Shown here: positions 1-8,250 of the stretch, one piece after another
Layout: each line of letters begins with the position of its first letter
Numbering within the stretch: the first letter of the stretch is position 1
Translations under genes and position numbers: made by a program
From: Tengunoibacter tsumagoiensis
GTDB lineage: Bacteria; Chloroflexota; Ktedonobacteria; Ktedonobacterales; Ktedonobacteraceae
Reading direction: 5' to 3'
NCBI RefSeq assembly: GCF_003967535.1
Contig: NZ_BIFR01000001.1
Span: 1,107,493-1,171,492 of the forward strand
Length of the DNA stretch: 64,000 nucleotides
The notes under the pieces: model-generated
Told to the model about the DNA's origin: nothing
Seen by the model: the letters and a program-made list of their open reading frames with translations, nothing else
Database searches by the model: none

Positions 1-1
1 G

Positions 2-1237
2 CCGGGAAAGAGGCGTGGTCGTCCACAACGCCTTTCTTCCTGCTTTCTCTTCCTTGGTATCTTGATCTGCATGCTACGTGGCTGGAATTCCCAATTGGAC
101 CTCTGGCGACTCCTCAGCTTTTCCGGCGTGGGAACTTTGCCCCCGGTCCGCGTCTCCGACCAGGCGATCTACAAACGGTTGGCGCAGAACACCCATGCAC
201 ATTTTCGCGCCTTTTTTGAGCAGATGAGTGCCTGGCTGTGTGAACGGATGAACCTTCGCACCGATCTCAGCCTGGCTCCGTTTGCCACGGACGTCTTTGC
301 CCTCGATGAAAGTACCCTGGATCCCAGAAAACGCTGGATTGCGGAGTTGCGACAGGTCCCCATCGGCGACCGGCGCTTGCTAGCTGGCCGCATTGGGGCG
401 CTCTTCGATGTCCGTCGGCAGCAATGGAAACGAATCGATGTGTTCAATACCGTGGCCGATTGCCGACGTGCCGCTTTTGATCTCATCAGTGGCATTCCCG
501 CAGGAGCCCTCATCCTCTTCGATCGGGGCTACAATGGATTTGAGTGGTTTGATGAATTGACGACCCGCCGCCTCTGGTGGATTGGACGAGTCAAGAAAAA
601 CATGAGTTACAAGGTTCTGCACGTCATCTCTGATCGCAATGGCATCGTCGATGCCCTCGTTCAGGTCGGAGCCTTTCGTGCAGATCAAGCAAGATACACC
701 GCTCGATTGGTGCGCTATTGGTATCGAGGTCAATGGTATGAGTATCTCACCAATGTCACTGATGCTCGTCAACTCTCTGTTGCACAGATTGCCAGGCTCT
801 ACGATCGCCGCTGGGACATCGAATGTGCCTTTCGTCTGCTCAAAGACTATTTGGGGCTCAAATGGCTCTGGAGCGCGAAATGGGAGGTGATCCAGGTTCA
901 AATCTGGGCCACGGCCCTCCTGGCGCAATTCTTTCACGCATATCAGATGCATATTGCGGACAAAGCGGATATTGATGTGTTTGATGTGTCGCTTGAACTC
1001 CTGGTTCGTCATGTTCCACGATGGCTTGCAGAGGGGTACGATCCCATTGAAGTCATCCTGTCCCAGGGTCGCGCCATGAAGATGATTCGTCCAAGCACGC
1101 GCAGCCGCCGTGAGCTCTTTCACGTTCCCGTGGAAGAGCTGTGTGATCCTCCCGACGATCTTCCACGGGAACGCAAATCGCGCTATGCCCATAAGGCTGC
1201 TGGCAATTTTCCCCGCAAAAAGAAACAAGAGTCTTGA
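2..1237 (+). CDS. IS4-family DDE transposase, 5' end cut by window edge
   Basis: Cut-and-paste transposase of the IS4 superfamily. The frame is open from base 2, so the visible TTG at 62 and ATG at 71 need not be the start; residues upstream (RRGRP, then a hydrophobic stretch before LRGW) look like a normal N-terminus. Three acidic blocks are visible: ATDVFALDES, LILFDRGYNG, and the third at about 800-844, which matches the IS4 signature Y-(2)-R-(3)-E-(6)-K exactly (YDRRWDIECAFRLLK). No internal stop is seen, so the protein may be intact. The left end lies outside the window, so terminal inverted repeats cannot be checked; nothing clear follows in 1238-1429. It is an insertion sequence and not part of the neighbouring operons. 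Confidence 0.85.
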   Translation, partial: PGKRRGRPQRLSSCFLFLGILICMLRGWNSQLDLWRLLSFSGVGTLPPVRVSDQAIYKRLAQNTHAHFRAFFEQMSAWLCERMNLRTDLSLAPFATDVFALDESTLDPRKRWIAELRQVPIGDRRLLAGRIGALFDVRRQQWKRIDVFNTVADCRRAAFDLISGIPAGALILFDRGYNGFEWFDELTTRRLWWIGRVKKNMSYKVLHVISDRNGIVDALVQVGAFRADQARYTARLVRYWYRGQWYEYLTNVTDARQLSVAQIARLYDRRWDIECAFRLLKDYLGLKWLWSAKWEVIQVQIWATALLAQFFHAYQMHIADKADIDVFDVSLELLVRHVPRWLAEGYDPIEVILSQGRAMKMIRPSTRSRRELFHVPVEELCDPPDDLPRERKSRYAHKAAGNFPRKKKQES

Positions 1238-1429
1238 ATTAGTTGGAGTCAGTGCCGCTTGTCTCTTTCCTCAGGTCCCCCTCCGCTGTGTGAGCCCCTC
1301 TATAGCCCAATTCGCAATGATGTTATGGAGGGGCTGGCATGGCGAAATGGGACGATTCATGAGGGAGACAGGCGACTATGATGTTACAAATCTTCAAATC
1401 TTCAGATATGAAGCTGTTTTAAGCTCTAT

Positions 1430-1843
1430 TTACGATGCTTTTTGCGCGACCTTGGTCAGAATTGAGCGTAGATCTTCGGGTGTATAGAGACACACCGTTG
1501 GCAACAGACCTGCCAGCTCTTCCACTGAGGTGGTAGGAGCCAGATCAAAGATCAGTAGGGGCGAATGACGACCTTCGCAGCCTTTAGCAATCGTCGCTGC
1601 GGTCAAAAGTGGTGTCTGACCATTGTAATCGGGCCTGCTAAGCACCAATTGAACGTTTGGTAGCAGATGTGGGAGACGCTCAGTACTGGCTTCCTGGTAG
1701 ATATATTTCATCCTGGCCCGGTGTAAAAGTTGTGTATACGCAGTAAATTGTTCAGCAGGCCCTAACAAAAGGGCAGAACGACCCTGTAATCCACCAAGGC
1801 AAGCCTCTGCAATTGCTACTACCTCAGGCGCTATCTCATACAT
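1430..1843 (-). CDS. Stand-alone glutamyl-tRNA reductase NAD(P)-domain-like protein
   Basis: A 137-residue protein resembling only the nucleotide-binding domain of glutamyl-tRNA reductase (HemA). It has a Rossmann-like opening (SALLLGPAEQ), then LPNVQLVLSRP, PLLIFDLAP and LPTVCLYTPEDL, which correspond in order to the HemA blocks ADIVISATGAP, PLLLIDIAVPRDI and LYDIDDL. The classic GxGxxG glycines are largely replaced (LLGPAEQ), so cofactor binding is doubtful. The catalytic N-terminal and dimerisation domains of HemA are absent. The start at 1843 is chosen over one ten codons upstream because AGGAG lies seven bases before it. It is transcribed away from the methyltransferase gene. Function is unknown; a degenerate or regulatory HemA relative is an inference. 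Confidence 0.6.
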   Translation of the reverse strand: MYEIAPEVVAIAEACLGGLQGRSALLLGPAEQFTAYTQLLHRARMKYIYQEASTERLPHLLPNVQLVLSRPDYNGQTPLLTAATIAKGCEGRHSPLLIFDLAPTTSVEELAGLLPTVCLYTPEDLRSILTKVAQKAS

Positions 1844-2337
1844 TGACCTGTCTCCTCTGCCTTTGCAATACAACCATGTCTGCTCCTACTGTCACTCTCT
1901 ACATACTATAGCAATGTCTCTAAGCTGTCATCAGGTGCACGCCTTATTTTTTTCTACGCATTCATCGCGAGAGGGTTGTATTCCTCTCAGGTGGTATCTC
2001 AATCAGACGATAGGTCTCCGGCACCACTCTCTTGCAGGAAGCTCAGCCTTTATGCTACGCTACTGCTGTAGTGGAAATGCTGTACTGTCTCATGCCAATT
2101 GATAATTATAACGTTTGAGTTGGCTAAATCATTCCCGCTGTTATGCTGTATCCTGTATTGTGCTTTTTTCTTCCAGGTTCTGCTCTATTCAACTTCACAT
2201 CTGATCATGCGTTTGTCCCCTTAGACTGGTTCATCGCCTTCATCAGCTAGTAATATGTACGAGTAGATTCCACAAGTGAAGAATGGTAGTTTGCATGCTA
2301 ATGTCGTTAGCATTTGATGTAAAGAGGTTATCAAATC
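1844..2337. other. Intergenic region with a small palindrome before the methyltransferase gene
   Basis: About 490 bases between divergent genes. A perfect 7-bp inverted repeat with a 5-base loop (ATGCTAA, TTAGCAT) lies at 2295-2313, 25 bases before the methyltransferase start, where an operator or 5' UTR hairpin could sit. An 79-codon open frame at 1863-2102 has no ribosome site or family resemblance and is not called. No convincing sigma-70 promoter is seen. Confidence 0.4.
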
Positions 2338-3141
2338 ATGCCCTATGCGATGGGTGAATATTACGAGCGGGTCAGCGACTATGATCTAGAGTATCAGAGT
2401 CAGTCGGAGCTAGACCTGCCTTTCTGGCGTGAACTGGTGCAGCGTTTTGCGCCAGAGCATATTTTAGAGCTGGCTTGTGGGAGTGGTCGCATTGGCCTGG
2501 ATCTCCTGAAAATGCCTGGTGAGCAAACATTTACTATGGATGGGCTGGATATTGAACCAGATATGTTAAAGGCCTACTGTCGGCGAGTTGAAGCGTTGGA
2601 GCCAGCTATTCAGCAACGCGTCTCTCTCCATGAAGGAGATATGACCGATTTTCATCTGCCCCGCAAAGGCCAATTTGATCTCATCTTTCTCCCATTTAAC
2701 TCTATCGCCCACCTGTACGAGTTAGAGCAGCAGTTTGGAGCCTTCCGTTGCGTCTATGATCATCTCGCTTCAGGTGGTACCTTTGTAGTTGATACCTTCC
2801 TGCCCGATATCGATTATCTCAGTAACGCTCTCAACCGACCATCAACTGTTTATTTAGAAGATGAGATTGCATCTGAAGATTTCACCATGTTAATGTACAC
2901 CACCAGGAAATTCGACCCGATTGAACAATTACAGCATATCACCTGGACGCACGAGAAATTTTTTGAAAATGGTGATAACGAGCGCTACCTGACGCGGCTG
3001 GACATGCACGTCTTTTTTCCACGCGAGCTACAGATCCTCTTCTTATCAGCGGGTCTACAGATTGATGCCATTTATGGCAGTTATGATTGGAAACCTCTGG
3101 GCAAAGGGACACGCCAGATCGTCATTGGCCGTAAAAAATAA
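2338..3141 (+). CDS. Class I SAM-dependent methyltransferase
   Basis: Cytosolic Rossmann-fold methyltransferase of 267 residues; the substrate is not evident. Motif I is ELACGSGRIGLDL (about residues 43-55), the acidic residue that ends strand 2 is in GLDIEPDML, and FDLIFLPFNSIAHL is the post-I/motif IV region typical of the Methyltransf_25 group. The N-terminal YYERVSDYDLEY resembles the Yxx-Y-D entry helix of that group. The ATG at 2338 has AGAGG about ten bases upstream. It is followed by the Rrf2 regulator of the suf operon in the same direction, but a promoter in the gap suggests separate transcription. Confidence 0.85.
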   Translation: MPYAMGEYYERVSDYDLEYQSQSELDLPFWRELVQRFAPEHILELACGSGRIGLDLLKMPGEQTFTMDGLDIEPDMLKAYCRRVEALEPAIQQRVSLHEGDMTDFHLPRKGQFDLIFLPFNSIAHLYELEQQFGAFRCVYDHLASGGTFVVDTFLPDIDYLSNALNRPSTVYLEDEIASEDFTMLMYTTRKFDPIEQLQHITWTHEKFFENGDNERYLTRLDMHVFFPRELQILFLSAGLQIDAIYGSYDWKPLGKGTRQIVIGRKK

Positions 3142-3167
3142 AGCCAGCCGGGCCAGAGTGTATGGAG

Positions 3168-3206
3168 TTGACGCTCTCCTATGTCTGATGCTAGAATATA
3201 TCCTAG
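3168..3206 (+). promoter_or_regulatory. Promoter and candidate Rrf2 operator for the suf operon
   Basis: TTGACG (3168-3173) and TAGAAT (3192-3197) are spaced by 18 bases. An imperfect 16-bp palindrome, CTAGAATATATCCTAG (3191-3206), covers the -10 box. Its position suggests autorepression by the Rrf2 protein encoded just downstream; that is inference. Confidence 0.5.
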
Positions 3207-3283
3207 TGAATAGGTCGGAATAAATAGCGAACCGCTGCGATAACAGAGAGCACCGGATATTGAAAGAAAAGGGAGAGGCCGCG

Positions 3284-3799
3284 ATGTTACGAGTATCCAC
3301 AAAAGGCGAGTATGGTGTACGTATAATGGTGGATCTAGCGCGTCATTATGGTGGCCGACCCCGCTCGCTCACTGATATTTCTCAGGCCGAGACCCTGCCA
3401 CTGGCCTATCTGGAGCAGCTGGTCAAGTTGTTGCGTGAGTGTGATCCGCCGCTTGTCGCCAGTACTCGGGGGGCTCATGGGGGGTATAAATTGAGCCGTA
3501 AGCCAGAGGAGATCACTATGGGAGAGATTGTGCGCGTCCTTGAAGGGCCAATTGCTCCTATGATCTGTGCTACCGAAGGCGAGATGACTCAGGTCTGTAA
3601 TTTTCTGGACTCCTGCAAGACCAAGTATTTATGGGCTAAGGTCCGTGATGCAGTTGCGCAGACGCTCGATGCTATGACGCTGGCTGAACTGACAGCCGTT
3701 TCCGTTGGACAGAGCATCGCTCCACAGTTTATTGCGCTCTCAGACATTCAAATTGGGACGAACGCCAGAGACTACTGTCTGATGGAGAATCACGAATAA
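3284..3799 (+). CDS. Rrf2-family transcriptional regulator of the suf operon
   Basis: Winged-helix regulator of the IscR/SufR type, 171 residues. The N-terminal half carries the Rrf2 signature (STKGEYGVRIMVDLA, then LEQLVKLL and TRGAHGGYKLSR for the recognition helix and wing). Three cysteines, Cys95, Cys105 and Cys111, fit an IscR-type Fe-S ligand set, so it probably senses cluster status. ATG 3284 is chosen over an upstream in-frame TTG at 3260 because GGGAGAGG precedes it. The gene directly precedes sufC, and a palindrome overlaps its own -10 box, so it likely represses the suf genes when it carries a cluster (inference from the family). Confidence 0.9.
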   Translation: MLRVSTKGEYGVRIMVDLARHYGGRPRSLTDISQAETLPLAYLEQLVKLLRECDPPLVASTRGAHGGYKLSRKPEEITMGEIVRVLEGPIAPMICATEGEMTQVCNFLDSCKTKYLWAKVRDAVAQTLDAMTLAELTAVSVGQSIAPQFIALSDIQIGTNARDYCLMENHE

Positions 3800-3858
3800 G
3801 CTCGTCTCTCCTGCTGATCTGTCGTCTCTGACCATAAAAGGAAGGTGTTTTTGGGTTT

Positions 3859-4683
3859 ATGACATCTCAATTAGTAATTAAGAACCTTCATGCGAATATT
3901 GAAGGTAAGCCAATTTTGCGCGGTGTTGATCTTGTGGTGAACCAGGGCGAAGTGCATGCGTTGATGGGCCCCAATGGCTCTGGTAAGAGCACGCTTGCAA
4001 ACGTCGTGATGGGGAATCCAAAGTATGAAGTCACCGATGGTGAGATCTGGTTTAAGGGTGAGAACATTCTGGAATATTCGCCCGATCGGCGCGCTCGCAT
4101 GCGCCTCTTCCTGGCCTTCCAGTATCCAATGTCGATCCCTGGTGTGAGCGTAGCCAATTTCTTGCGCCGTTCTCTTGAGGCCGTTCGCGAAGGCAACAAG
4201 CCTCTAGAAGAGGGTGAGAACCCTACTGGTAAGATTGGCAAGCGCAAAACGGTTCCTCCTGGCGAGTTCCGCAAGCTGCTTCAGGCAAAGATGCAGTTGC
4301 TGAAAGTTGATAACAGCTTCATCAACCGTTCGATTAACGATGGTTTCTCTGGTGGTGAGAAGAAGCGCGCAGAGATTCTCCAGATGGCCCTGTTAGAGCC
4401 AGAGATTGCTTTAATGGACGAGACCGACTCAGGTCTGGATATTGATGCCCTCCGTATCGTCTCTGAGAGCGTCAATGCGTTGAGTGGCCCGAACCTGGGC
4501 ATTCTGCTGATCACCCACTATCAGCGTATGTTGAACTACATCACACCAGACTATGTGCATGTAATGTTCAATGGTCGTATCATCAAATCTGGTGGAAAAG
4601 AACTGGCCCTTGAGCTTGAAGAGAAGGGCTATGAGTGGCTCAAACCCTCCGATGCAGAAAACGAGGTGACCGCAGATGCTTAA
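3859..4683 (+). CDS. sufC: Fe-S cluster assembly ATPase SufC
   Basis: ABC-type ATPase that powers the SUF scaffold, 274 residues in the cytosol. Walker A is GPNGSGKST (residues 37-45), the signature is FSGGEKKR and Walker B is [12 protein letters not shown], with the DETDSGLD form typical of Suf[10 protein letters not shown] supplies the H-loop. It is a little longer than the usual 250 residues because of an insert around [14 protein letters not shown] and a C-terminal extension. The ATG has AAGGAAGGTG upstream. Its stop overlaps the sufD start by eight bases, so the two are translationally coupled. Confidence 0.96.
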   Translation: MTSQLVIKNLHANIEGKPILRGVDLVVNQGEVHALMGPNGSGKSTLANVVMGNPKYEVTDGEIWFKGENILEYSPDRRARMRLFLAFQYPMSIPGVSVANFLRRSLEAVREGNKPLEEGENPTGKIGKRKTVPPGEFRKLLQAKMQLLKVDNSFINRSINDGFSGGEKKRAEILQMALLEPEIALMDETDSGLDIDALRIVSESVNALSGPNLGILLITHYQRMLNYITPDYVHVMFNGRIIKSGGKELALELEEKGYEWLKPSDAENEVTADA

Positions 4684-6130
4684 GGCTTTAGCCCCCGGTT
4701 TTACACGTGCCGCGGTAGAAGAACTGTCGCGTCAGAAGGGCGAGCCTGAGTGGATGCTCCAGTTGCGCTTGCAAGCGTGGGAGACCTATGAGCAGACGCC
4801 GGCCCCTCTTGGACGCCGTGGTGATCTGGGTACGCGGCGGACGGTCTCGAACTTTAAGTTTCAGGAATTGACTCCCTTTACTCCTGCTACTCAGGGTGAG
4901 AGCTTACCTGAGGCTGTGGAGCAGTCGTTGCAGGAGTCGCTGGTTGATGAGCGCTCGGGCCTGATTGTACAGTTGAACTCGACTGTTGTGCATACCGAGC
5001 TGCATCCTGAGCTGGTGGCGCAGGGGGTCGTGCTCACTGATCTGGAGACCGCTGTTCGCGAGCATCCTGAGCTGGTGCAGCAATACTTTATGACGAAGTG
5101 TATTCCAACTGCAACAAGCAAATATACCGCCTTACATGCCGCATTCTGGACAGGTGGCTTCTTCCTCTATGTTCCCAAAGGTATTGAGATTGAGGCACCG
5201 ATCCTCTTGCAGGTCTGGCTGGATAAAGGCCATGCCGCTTCATTCTCTCATACACTGGTGATTGCGGAAGAGCAGAGCAGCGTTCGTCTGGTGCAGGAAT
5301 ATAATTCAGCGGCTACCCACGAAGAGGTTGCGCTCTTAAGCGATATTGTAGAGATCTTTGCGAAGCGCGAGGCTCGCGTTGAGTTTAGCAATCTACAGGA
5401 TCTGGGCCGTAATGTCTGGAATATCACTGATAAGAATGCTCTCTACGACAAGGATGCGAGCGTCACGTTTGTCATGGCAGATCTGGGATCGCATGTGACC
5501 CTGGAGACGATTGGTGCTGGTATTAAAGGGAATGGAAGTGCTGCCGAATTGGTTGGCGTCTTCTTTACCGATCAGGATCAGCGCTTCTCCATCAGCTCGC
5601 TCTCGGATCATGACGCTGTTTCAACCAACGCCGAAACGCTGGTGAAGGGCGTTTTGACCGACACATCGCGGGTAGAGTTTGATGGCATGATCCGTATCCA
5701 TCCCAAGGCTCAGCAGACGGCATCGTTCCTCTCGGCTCATGGATTGCTCTTGAGCAGGACAGCTCGCGGTGAGTTTATTCCAGGCCTGGAGATTGCAGCC
5801 AATGAAGTGAGTGCGAGCCATGGCGCGACCAGTGGTCAGATTGACGAAGATCAGCTCTTCTATCTGATGGTTCGTGGTATTTCTCGCCCAGAGGCCGAAC
5901 GGATCATTGTACAGGGCTTCTTTGAGCCGGTTCTTCAGCGCATTCCATTAGAGAACCTGCGTATTCGCCTGCGTCGAAGCATCGTCCGTCGGATGAGTGG
6001 CGCTTACGAGACCGAGGCCGACACCTGGGTGGATGCTCAGGAGCGCTGGGAGATCGAAGGCGTTGATGAAGGGGCGATTCATCTCGATGGTAATCTCAAG
6101 GATGAAGAGATTCAACTGTCGGAGTACTAA
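4676..6130 (+). CDS. sufD: Fe-S cluster assembly protein SufD (SufB/SufD family)
   Basis: Beta-helix scaffold subunit that pairs with SufC, 484 residues. The N-terminus ([22 protein letters not shown]) is the SufB/D entry motif. The C-terminus has [36 protein letters not shown], which is the SufD version (SHGAT with the SufD histidine) and not the SufB version (EHEAT). The cysteine often found two residues before that histidine is alanine here. No separate sufB lies in this operon, so this protein may act as a homodimeric scaffold or pair with a SufB encoded elsewhere. ATG 4676 overlaps the end of sufC (ATGCTTAA). Calling it SufB remains possible but less likely. Confidence 0.88.
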   Translation: MLKALAPGFTRAAVEELSRQKGEPEWMLQLRLQAWETYEQTPAPLGRRGDLGTRRTVSNFKFQELTPFTPATQGESLPEAVEQSLQESLVDERSGLIVQLNSTVVHTELHPELVAQGVVLTDLETAVREHPELVQQYFMTKCIPTATSKYTALHAAFWTGGFFLYVPKGIEIEAPILLQVWLDKGHAASFSHTLVIAEEQSSVRLVQEYNSAATHEEVALLSDIVEIFAKREARVEFSNLQDLGRNVWNITDKNALYDKDASVTFVMADLGSHVTLETIGAGIKGNGSAAELVGVFFTDQDQRFSISSLSDHDAVSTNAETLVKGVLTDTSRVEFDGMIRIHPKAQQTASFLSAHGLLLSRTARGEFIPGLEIAANEVSASHGATSGQIDEDQLFYLMVRGISRPEAERIIVQGFFEPVLQRIPLENLRIRLRRSIVRRMSGAYETEADTWVDAQERWEIEGVDEGAIHLDGNLKDEEIQLSEY

Positions 6131-6138
6131 TACAGAGG

Positions 6139-6205
6139 GGAGACTCCGAGGACTATCCATAAGGGTCTCCTTTATGTTGTCGGGGGGAGGAAGAGCCCTC
6201 CGACA
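6139..6205 (+). promoter_or_regulatory. Two tandem hairpins between sufD and sufS
   Basis: The first pairs GGAGAC (6139-6144) with GTCTCC (6165-6170). The second is a 10-bp stem with one G-U pair, TGTCGGGGGG (6178-6187) with CCCTCCGACA (6196-6205), around an 8-base loop. No U-run follows, so an mRNA processing or stability element inside the operon is more likely than a terminator. Confidence 0.5.
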
Positions 6206-6226
6206 GACTAGCGATCGGGGATACAC

Positions 6227-7504
6227 ATGGTTACATCTAAAGAAGTTACCCCAGCTCCATTTACAACATATCTGAATGGACAATCCATTCAGGATGTGCG
6301 CGCAGACTTCCCCATTCTTACAGCCACCGTTCATGGGAAACCGCTCGTCTACCTCGATAGCACCGCCAGTTCGCAGAAGCCCTCCTCTGTGATTGATGCC
6401 ATGAGCTTCTACTATCAAAACTACCATGCCAATGTGCATCGTGGCGTCTATAGTATCAGTGAAGAGGCCACCGCCGCCATGGAGAAGGCACGCCTTAAAC
6501 TGGCCCGTTTTATCAATGCTCGTCAGAGTAAACAGGTTATCTTTACACGGAATACGTCAGAGAGTATTAATCTCGTGGCCTATACCTGGGGCCAGGCAAA
6601 CATCAAGGCGGGTGATCTGATTATTCTTACGGAGATGGAGCACCATAGTAATCTTGTGCCCTGGCAGCTTTTAGCGCAGCGTACAGGTGCTCAATTAGAA
6701 TTTATTCCTGTAACTGATGATGGACTGTTGCAATTGGATATCTATGAGCAGCTTTTGCAGCGTCAGCCCCGGTTAGTGGCGTTTACGCAGATGTCGAATG
6801 TGTTGGGAACGATTAATCCCGCACAGGAGATGATCGCTCAGGCGCATGCTGTAGGGGCCGTTGTCGTATTGGATGCTGCCCAGAGTGTGCCCCATCTGCC
6901 CATAGATGTTCAGGCATTGGATGTTGATTTTCTCTGCTTCAGTGCGCATAAGATGCTGGGACCAACCGGGATCGGAGCTCTCTATGGCAGACGGACGCTG
7001 TTAGAGGCCATGCCTCCATTTATGGGTGGTGGCGATATGATTCGCAGCGTCAAGTTACGTGAGTCGACCTGGAATGATCTCCCCTGGAAGTTTGAAGCCG
7101 GGACGCCTGCCATTGCCGAGGCTATTGGTTTTGGTGCGGCTGTCGACTATCTCAACACTCTGGGAATGGACCATGTGCATCAGTATGAAGAAGAGATTAC
7201 CCGTTATGCATTGGAGCGTCTGCAAGAGGTGCCTGGCCTGAAGGTCTATGGACCTGAGGCCGCATTGCGTGGTGGGGTCATCTCATTCACTATGGCTGAG
7301 ATTCATCCTCATGATCTTGCCTCGATTCTGGATCAACAGGTAGGCGTGGCCATTCGTGCCGGTCATCATTGTGCACAGCCTTTGATGGATCGCTATGATC
7401 TGCCTGCGACGGCTCGTGCAAGCTTCTATGTCTATACTTTAAAAGAAGAGATTGATATACTGATTCAAGGATTGTTAAAGGCGCAGGAGATTTTCCGCCT
7501 TTAA
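6227..7504 (+). CDS. sufS: Cysteine desulfurase SufS
   Basis: PLP enzyme that converts cysteine to alanine and an enzyme-bound persulfide, supplying sulfur for SUF assembly; 425 residues. The PLP lysine is Lys242 in FSAHKMLGPTG and the persulfide cysteine is Cys382 in RAGHHCAQPLM, the group II (SufS/CsdA) context. TEMEHHSNLVPW holds the active-site histidine pair. It lies 96 bases after sufD beyond two hairpins and 78 bases before sufU, its expected sulfur acceptor. Start ATG 6227; a ribosome site is weak. Confidence 0.95.
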   Translation: MVTSKEVTPAPFTTYLNGQSIQDVRADFPILTATVHGKPLVYLDSTASSQKPSSVIDAMSFYYQNYHANVHRGVYSISEEATAAMEKARLKLARFINARQSKQVIFTRNTSESINLVAYTWGQANIKAGDLIILTEMEHHSNLVPWQLLAQRTGAQLEFIPVTDDGLLQLDIYEQLLQRQPRLVAFTQMSNVLGTINPAQEMIAQAHAVGAVVVLDAAQSVPHLPIDVQALDVDFLCFSAHKMLGPTGIGALYGRRTLLEAMPPFMGGGDMIRSVKLRESTWNDLPWKFEAGTPAIAEAIGFGAAVDYLNTLGMDHVHQYEEEITRYALERLQEVPGLKVYGPEAALRGGVISFTMAEIHPHDLASILDQQVGVAIRAGHHCAQPLMDRYDLPATARASFYVYTLKEEIDILIQGLLKAQEIFRL

Positions 7505-7582
7505 GAGGACTTTTCAATAGCCTGTATCTCCAATCAGAGGTAAACTGGCTGATTGAAGGTGCTATCAATGTGAGGCCGTTTT

Positions 7583-7987
7583 ATGTCAATGGATTATCGC
7601 GAATATATTCTGGATCATTATCGAGATCCCCGTAATTTTGGCAAGCTCGAGCATCCCGATGTGCACTGTGAGGATTCCAATCCTCTCTGTGGGGACCAGC
7701 TGGCTATTGATCTTGAATTTGAGGGTGATCAGGTCTCGCAAGTTCGTTTTCAGGGTCGCGGTTGTGCTATCAGCCAGGCAACAGCTTCAATGCTCTCTGA
7801 AATGATTGAGGGGAGACCGATTAAAGATGTGATCGCGCTGGGCAAGAATGATGTGTTAGAGGTACTGGGGATTCCGATCAGTCCTGCGCGAACGAAGTGC
7901 GCGTTTCTCTCGCTGCGTGTCTTACATCGGGCGTTAGCTATGGCGGGCCATGAACATCCTGCATCTGAGGAAGAAGAAGAAGAGTAG
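7583..7987 (+). CDS. sufU: Zinc-dependent sulfurtransferase SufU
   Basis: IscU-fold protein of 134 residues that accepts persulfide sulfur from SufS in organisms without SufE. The zinc or cluster ligands are visible: Cys36 and Asp38 in PLCGDQL, Cys61 in GRGCAIS and Cys106 in RTKCAFLS. The insertion between the first two cysteines is of SufU length. The C-terminus ends in a run of glutamates encoded by GAA/GAG repeats, immediately followed by the omega RNA of the IscB element; the insertion may have set or shortened this end. Confidence 0.93.
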   Translation: MSMDYREYILDHYRDPRNFGKLEHPDVHCEDSNPLCGDQLAIDLEFEGDQVSQVRFQGRGCAISQATASMLSEMIEGRPIKDVIALGKNDVLEVLGIPISPARTKCAFLSLRVLHRALAMAGHEHPASEEEEEE

Positions 7988-8245
7988 CCTCAGTCACTGA
8001 CCCCCGCGTAAACGCGGAGGCTTGTGCTGAGCAAGCCTGACAGTGACCAGACTGAGTCTTTCGAGGCTCCGCTCAGGAGGAATGCACATAGGTACCGTGG
8101 GGTGCGTCGTGCCAGCCCCACGCTCTACGGATCTGGGTTAAAAGACGGTCGGGTATCGTCGGTGCCCAGGTCATCAGAAACCCTCTTGAGCTTTGTCGAG
8201 GCACACCTGACCGCAGCAATGCGAGGCTCCGAAAGGAGTTAGGAG
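7988..8245 (+). ncRNA. Omega RNA (HEARO) of the IscB element
   Basis: Guide-scaffold RNA region directly upstream of iscB, with no open frame of its own. The 5' part folds into a closed multi-branch unit: CTCAGTC near 7989 pairs with GACTGAG near 8051, continued by ACTG with CAGT. It encloses hairpin CCGCGT/ACGCGG and hairpin AGGCTTG/CAAGCCT. Downstream are GTGGGG/CCCCAC (about 8098-8122) and a GGCTCCGAAAGGAG hairpin just before the iscB ATG. Location, length (about 260 bases) and layout match HEARO RNAs. In IscB systems the guide is the sequence 5' of the scaffold, so here it would come from the 3' end of sufU. Confidence 0.8.
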
Positions 8246-8250
8246 ATCCC

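Noticed and set aside
380..1228. 282-codon antisense frame in the transposase gene
   Set aside because: Shadow of the transposase frame; the plus-strand product has the complete IS4 signature.
1863..2102. 79-codon open frame in the 1.9-2.1 kb gap
   Set aside because: No ribosome site, His/Cys-rich random-looking product, no similarity recognised.
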